From Thermoproteus sp. CP80 (GTDB lineage Archaea > Thermoproteota > Thermoprotei > Thermoproteales > Thermoproteaceae), in assembly GCF_002077075.2 (NCBI RefSeq), contig NZ_LCWM02000012.1, positions 3,488 to 39,181 of the forward strand: a DNA stretch of 35,694 bases, given 5' to 3'. The notes under the pieces are model-generated. The model was not told where the DNA came from, made no database searches, and saw only the letters and a list, made by a program, of their open reading frames with translations. The translations under genes were made by a program, and so were the position numbers. This document shows positions 33,118-35,694 of the stretch, in pieces; the stretch's first letter is position 1; each line of letters starts with the position of its first letter.

Positions 33118-34391
33118 CAGAGCCGTCCGGGGAATCCGGTCGGGTCGCTCCTCTGAGTTATCTCTCCGGCTAGAGGAGTCCTCAAGACGGCCGGCACCTC
33201 CTCCCTTCTGAAGTTGGCGAGGGCCCACGACATCTTGACGTAGGCCACCTCGGGCAGCATGTCGTCGAGCGGCACGACGCCTAGCGACAGGAGCTCCCTG
33301 CCGCGTCTATATACGTAGAGGTCGACGCGTCCGTATATGGTCTGGCTGGCCATCGCGACCACCACGCCTGAGTCGACCGCCTTCTTTATCGATGGCAGGA
33401 GGGCGTCCCTCACGTGGCCGAACCCTGTGCCTTCGATCACCAAGCCCCGGATTCCCAGCTCCACCAACGCGTCCATTATGCGGGGGTCCATGCCTGGGTA
33501 GAACTTCACCAAGGCCGCCTTGTCGCTGAACTTGGCGGAATAGGAGAGCCCGCCTCTGGCCTTGTAGGAACCCGCCGTCACCTTGAGGGATCTGGACTCC
33601 ACGTCAACCTCGGCGAGAGGCTCCGTCCCGACGCTCTGGAAGGTGTCCCGCCTGGAGGTATGCATCTTCCTCACCCTGGTGCCTCTATGCACATATATCC
33701 TTCCGTCGCCCAACGCTCCGTGCATGGCCAACGTCGACTCAGCGAAGGGGGCCGAGGCGGCGGCTATCACGGCGCCGAGTATGTTCTGGAAGGCGTCGCT
33801 GGAAGGCCTGTCGCTGGACCTCTGGGACCCCACGAACACCACGGGCCCCGGCAGCTCCTTGAACGCAAACGCCATGGCCGCCGAGCTGTAGTGCATGGTG
33901 TCGGTGCCGTGCATAACCACCACGCCCACGGCGCCCCTCCTGAAATGTTCCGCGATCTTTTCCGCCATGGCCGCCCAGTCCGAGGGGGTCATATCCTCGC
34001 TGAACTTGGACATGAGCGTCTCGACCCTTATGGAGGCCACCTCGGATATCTCCGGCACCATCTCGAACAGCAGGGCCGGATCGGTGGATGGATACACAGC
34101 CCCCGTCGTGTACTCGACCCTCGACAGTATGGTGCCGCCCGTGGCGACTATGGACACCCACGGCCTGCCCGTATCCACATCTCTGGACTCCCCGGGCCTC
34201 GCGCCGGCGCTTGGAACCTCGCCCAGATCCTCCATCCTCCTCACCTTGCCCCTGGCGAAACCCACGTTGTACCCATTCCTCAGCTTGACCACGTAGACGT
34301 CAGGGCTCGAGTAGGCGGTGGAGGGCAGGAGGATGCCCTCGACGACATCCCCGCTGTCGAGATGGAGCTTGACCCTCCTATAGCTCTCCAC
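33117..34391 (-). CDS. gatD: Glu-tRNA(Gln) amidotransferase, subunit D
   Basis: Asparaginase-like subunit of the archaeal GatDE amidotransferase, which releases ammonia from an amide donor so GatE can convert Glu-tRNA(Gln) to Gln-tRNA(Gln). 424 residues: an N-terminal beta domain (about 1-60, VKLHLDSGDVVEGILLPS), then the L-asparaginase core with SIVATGGTILSRVEYTTGAV (80-99; catalytic Thr pair region) and VVMHGTDTMHYSSAAMAF (158-175; catalytic Thr-Asp). The extra N-terminal domain separates GatD from plain asparaginase. The start is GTG at 34391 with a TATA box 24 bases upstream. GatE is not in this window. Confidence 0.92.
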   Translation of the reverse strand: MESYRRVKLHLDSGDVVEGILLPSTAYSSPDVYVVKLRNGYNVGFARGKVRRMEDLGEVPSAGARPGESRDVDTGRPWVSIVATGGTILSRVEYTTGAVYPSTDPALLFEMVPEISEVASIRVETLMSKFSEDMTPSDWAAMAEKIAEHFRRGAVGVVVMHGTDTMHYSSAAMAFAFKELPGPVVFVGSQRSSDRPSSDAFQNILGAVIAAASAPFAESTLAMHGALGDGRIYVHRGTRVRKMHTSRRDTFQSVGTEPLAEVDVESRSLKVTAGSYKARGGLSYSAKFSDKAALVKFYPGMDPRIMDALVELGIRGLVIEGTGFGHVRDALLPSIKKAVDSGVVVAMASQTIYGRVDLYVYRRGRELLSLGVVPLDDMLPEVAYVKMSWALANFRREEVPAVLRTPLAGEITQRSDPTGFPGRL

Positions 34392-34410
34392 GCGCGTCCT
34401 GGGGGCCGTC

Positions 34411-34420
34411 TATATAAAGC
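34411..34420 (-). promoter_or_regulatory. TATA box of the gatD-HD operon
   Basis: Minus-strand gctttatata is centred about 24 bases before the gatD GTG, leaderless spacing. Confidence 0.6.
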
Positions 34421-34480
34421 TTGACTGAGGGAACAGGCCGCCTGCTCTCTAGGGCTGGAAGGAGATCGGATTCGGCGGAA

Positions 34481-34496
34481 GGCCCCGGGCGGGGCC
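34481..34496. terminator. Perfect GC hairpin next to the secreted-protein stop
   Basis: ggcccc gggc ggggcc is a perfect 6-bp stem with a 4-base loop, 5 bases beyond the stop codon at 34502 on the minus strand. No T-run follows, so classical archaeal termination is not shown; it may stabilise the message end. Confidence 0.3.
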
Positions 34497-34501
34497 GCGC
34501 G

Positions 34502-35137
34502 TCAGCCTGCGGAGCCCAGGGCCACGCTGACAACCGTCCCGCCCGACACCTTGGCCTCTATCGGCAGATAGGTCAACAGTTGCGAAAGCGCTTGTTGGGC
34601 GCTCGTCGCGGTTATCGTCGCGTTGCCCATGGCAAGCGCCTCGCCTATCCACTGGAAGACTGCTGTGGCTTGGCTCTGCTGATCGCCCGGCATGAGCAGA
34701 AATACCCTGTTCTGGTACCTTGCGGCCACTGAGTAGTTGCCTCCGAACAGCTCGTTGTAGAAATAGCTAGCCGCCGTGAATGAATAGGGGCCGTAGAACG
34801 GATCTATCATGAGCACGTAGACGGGCTCGGTCGAGTTGAGCAACGACCGAGGCAGGGCGACGCCCGACACCGTCACCACAACCACCGAGTCGTTATATTG
34901 AGGGGGCTGTAGCCCGCTCGGCGCATATCCCCTCGGCGTGAGCACCCACATCTGCGTGTTCTCCAGAAGGGCGGCCAGAGTGGGGTTCTGCGGCGCGCCT
35001 GGGCCAAAGGGAAGCCTAAAGCCGGGCATGGTGGCCAGTATCCACCCGACCTCGGCGAAGATTATAGCCAACAGGGCGATTACGAAGACCTTCCGGTTTC
35101 TGCGCCTTCCCCTCTTGCTCTCCTTTTTCTTAGCCAC
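34502..35137 (-). CDS. Membrane-anchored extracytoplasmic protein, unknown function
   Basis: 211 residues. A very basic cytoplasmic N-terminus (KKKESKRGRRRNRK, 3-16) is followed by one membrane segment (about 17-37) and an extracytoplasmic domain. That domain has several possible N-glycosylation sequons (NDS, NST, NYS, NAT) and a repeated PGAP/PPQY-type proline region, but no catalytic motif that I recognise. Charge placement predicts N-in, C-out. The start is GTG at 35137 with a TATA-like box at 35158-35167. It lies between gatD and tatA; no functional link is evident. Confidence 0.65.
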   Translation of the reverse strand: MAKKKESKRGRRRNRKVFVIALLAIIFAEVGWILATMPGFRLPFGPGAPQNPTLAALLENTQMWVLTPRGYAPSGLQPPQYNDSVVVVTVSGVALPRSLLNSTEPVYVLMIDPFYGPYSFTAASYFYNELFGGNYSVAARYQNRVFLLMPGDQQSQATAVFQWIGEALAMGNATITATSAQQALSQLLTYLPIEAKVSGGTVVSVALGSAG

Positions 35138-35157
35138 GCGGCCCTAAACACCGCGTG

Positions 35158-35167
35158 GTTTTAATAT
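35158..35167 (-). promoter_or_regulatory. TATA-like box of the 211-residue protein gene
   Basis: Minus-strand tattaaaacc is centred about 25 bases before the GTG at 35137, leaderless spacing. Confidence 0.5.
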
Positions 35168-35576
35168 TTACTGCGAGGAGGCCGTGCAGAACCTCTCTGC
35201 GAGGTGGATCTGGACGTCCGCGGCCGTAGCCGCCGCGGCGGCGCCGTAATGGCCGCTATGGGCTTGAAGCCGTCTCGAAGCGCCTCGAGCCCCACCGGCC
35301 ATTGGCCCCCGCACGCCCTAGATGGGACCTGCCTGGATACGCCCATAGGGACGTTTAGACACGTGGACCGCCCGCCGCGATCGGCCCTCGTGCTTCGGGA
35401 GGCTTGTCGAGGAAGGCCCCGTCGTGTTGTCCAGGCGACTTGGCGAAGATTGCGGAGAACGTCCTCGATGACGTTGTTCGATCCCGGCGTCGATATCGGC
35501 GTGGAGTTCGGCGGCCCACTGGACGAGCTGTCGCAGTCCTGCGACATGGCTCCGAGCGCCTCGTGCCGGCGCGAAA
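35168..35576. other. GC-rich stretch of about 400 bases without a recognisable gene
   Basis: Lies between two divergent promoters. Both strands are open for 80-130 codons in places, but the translations are rich in Arg, Ser and Pro with no motif and no suitably placed promoter. An 8-base direct repeat ctgcgagg occurs at 35171-35178 and 35198-35205. The plus strand from 35165 reads IYCEEAVQNLSARWIW before a stop, which might be a trace of a decayed gene. I see no RNA gene. It may be remnant mobile or duplicated DNA. Confidence 0.35.
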
Positions 35577-35586
35577 GGTTTTTATG
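35577..35586 (+). promoter_or_regulatory. TATA-like box of tatA
   Basis: aggtttttat is centred about 25 bases before the ATG at 35607, leaderless spacing. Confidence 0.55.
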
Positions 35587-35606
35587 GTTGTGGGGTTTGG
35601 CCGTAT

Positions 35607-35694
35607 ATGTGGCTGTTCATCACGGGCCAGGACTGGCTCATAATACTGATCGCCGTGGTCATCCTCCTCATATGGGGCCCCTCAAAGCTCCCCG
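35607..35694 (+). CDS. tatA: Twin-arginine translocase TatA/Hcf106 family, 5' part only
   Basis: Only the first 29 codons are present; the window ends inside the gene. The translation has a short polar N-terminus, one membrane helix (DWLIILIAVVILLIWGP, about 9-25) and the hinge GPSKLP that begins the amphipathic helix of TatA/TatB proteins (usual form FGPxKLP). TatA oligomers form the passage for folded proteins across the membrane. A tatC gene would be expected downstream, outside the window. The ATG is supported by the TATA box 25 bases upstream. Confidence 0.8.
   Translation, partial: MWLFITGQDWLIILIAVVILLIWGPSKLP

Noticed and set aside
35474-35500. gttcgatcc string resembling a tRNA T-loop
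   Set aside because: The bases either side do not form a T-stem and no acceptor, D or anticodon arms can be built around it.
1-35694. CRISPR arrays, intact insertion sequences, inteins
   Set aside because: No regularly spaced direct repeats, no transposase motifs, and all enzyme genes are near the usual family length without inserted intein blocks.

Overview
The window reads as a chromosomal segment of a GC-rich hyperthermophilic crenarchaeon of the order Thermoproteales, most like Thermoproteus or Pyrobaculum. This rests on the gene content (ADP-forming acetyl-CoA synthetase, four-subunit pyruvate:ferredoxin oxidoreductase, GAPOR, isopentenyl phosphate kinase with a short-chain prenyl synthase, GatD, ZPR1), on a decayed copy of the Thermoproteales repeat family PaRep2b, and on the promoter style: most transcription units start at a codon about 22-27 bases after the centre of a TATA-like box, so most leading genes look leaderless. 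Inner genes are coupled by 4-base ATGA overlaps. GTG starts are common and TTG starts occur. The assignment is from memory of families; no search was run.

Layout. 1-2257: HtpX-type membrane protease and an MFS transporter on a tight divergent promoter. 2267-7491: threonine biosynthesis, with hom (+, overlapped by a CPA2-type antiporter) facing thrC-ask-asd (-). 7760-8786: an SppA-like secreted protein gene broken by a frameshift at a C run. 9018-11119: acdA-acdB (-). 11243-11548: an open stretch resembling the N-terminal part of the splicing factor AAR2, without a usable start codon. 11588-13528: GH36 alpha-galactosidase. 13521-16149: a small unknown protein, a large secreted surface protein and a cupin. 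16150-16551: non-coding, strongly structured DNA. 16552-19509: porG-D-A-B (-). 19601-24215: GH116 glycosidase and GAPOR (-). 24302-25411: a CBS-pair protein and RpiA (+). 25561-26604: radical SAM protein with a beta-rich C-terminal domain. 26617-27069: PaRep2b remnant. 27113-29046: membrane-anchored protein, ThiL, small winged-helix-like protein. 29209-31752: a DUF92/VTE6-like membrane protein divergent from a GGPP synthase-IPK pair. 31736-35137: small membrane protein, ZPR1, HD phosphohydrolase, GatD, secreted protein. 35607-35694: start of tatA, cut by the window end.

How the genes fit together. The two glycoside hydrolases release sugars. GAPOR takes glyceraldehyde 3-phosphate to 3-phosphoglycerate with ferredoxin, Por takes pyruvate to acetyl-CoA with ferredoxin, and AcdAB turns acetyl-CoA into acetate plus ATP, so the window holds a large part of a peptide/sugar-fermenting archaeal energy route. 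Ask, Asd, Hom and ThrC make threonine from aspartate; homoserine kinase is not in the window. The IPK, prenyl synthase and DUF92 genes form an isoprenoid/lipid precursor neighbourhood.

The most interesting items are the AAR2-like remnant, the DUF92-GGPPS-IPK neighbourhood (possible prenyl-phosphate kinase), the frameshifted SppA-like gene, the structured non-coding block at 16182-16370, and aspartate kinase and homoserine dehydrogenase both lacking room for full regulatory ACT regions. I found no CRISPR array, intact insertion sequence, tRNA or rRNA.
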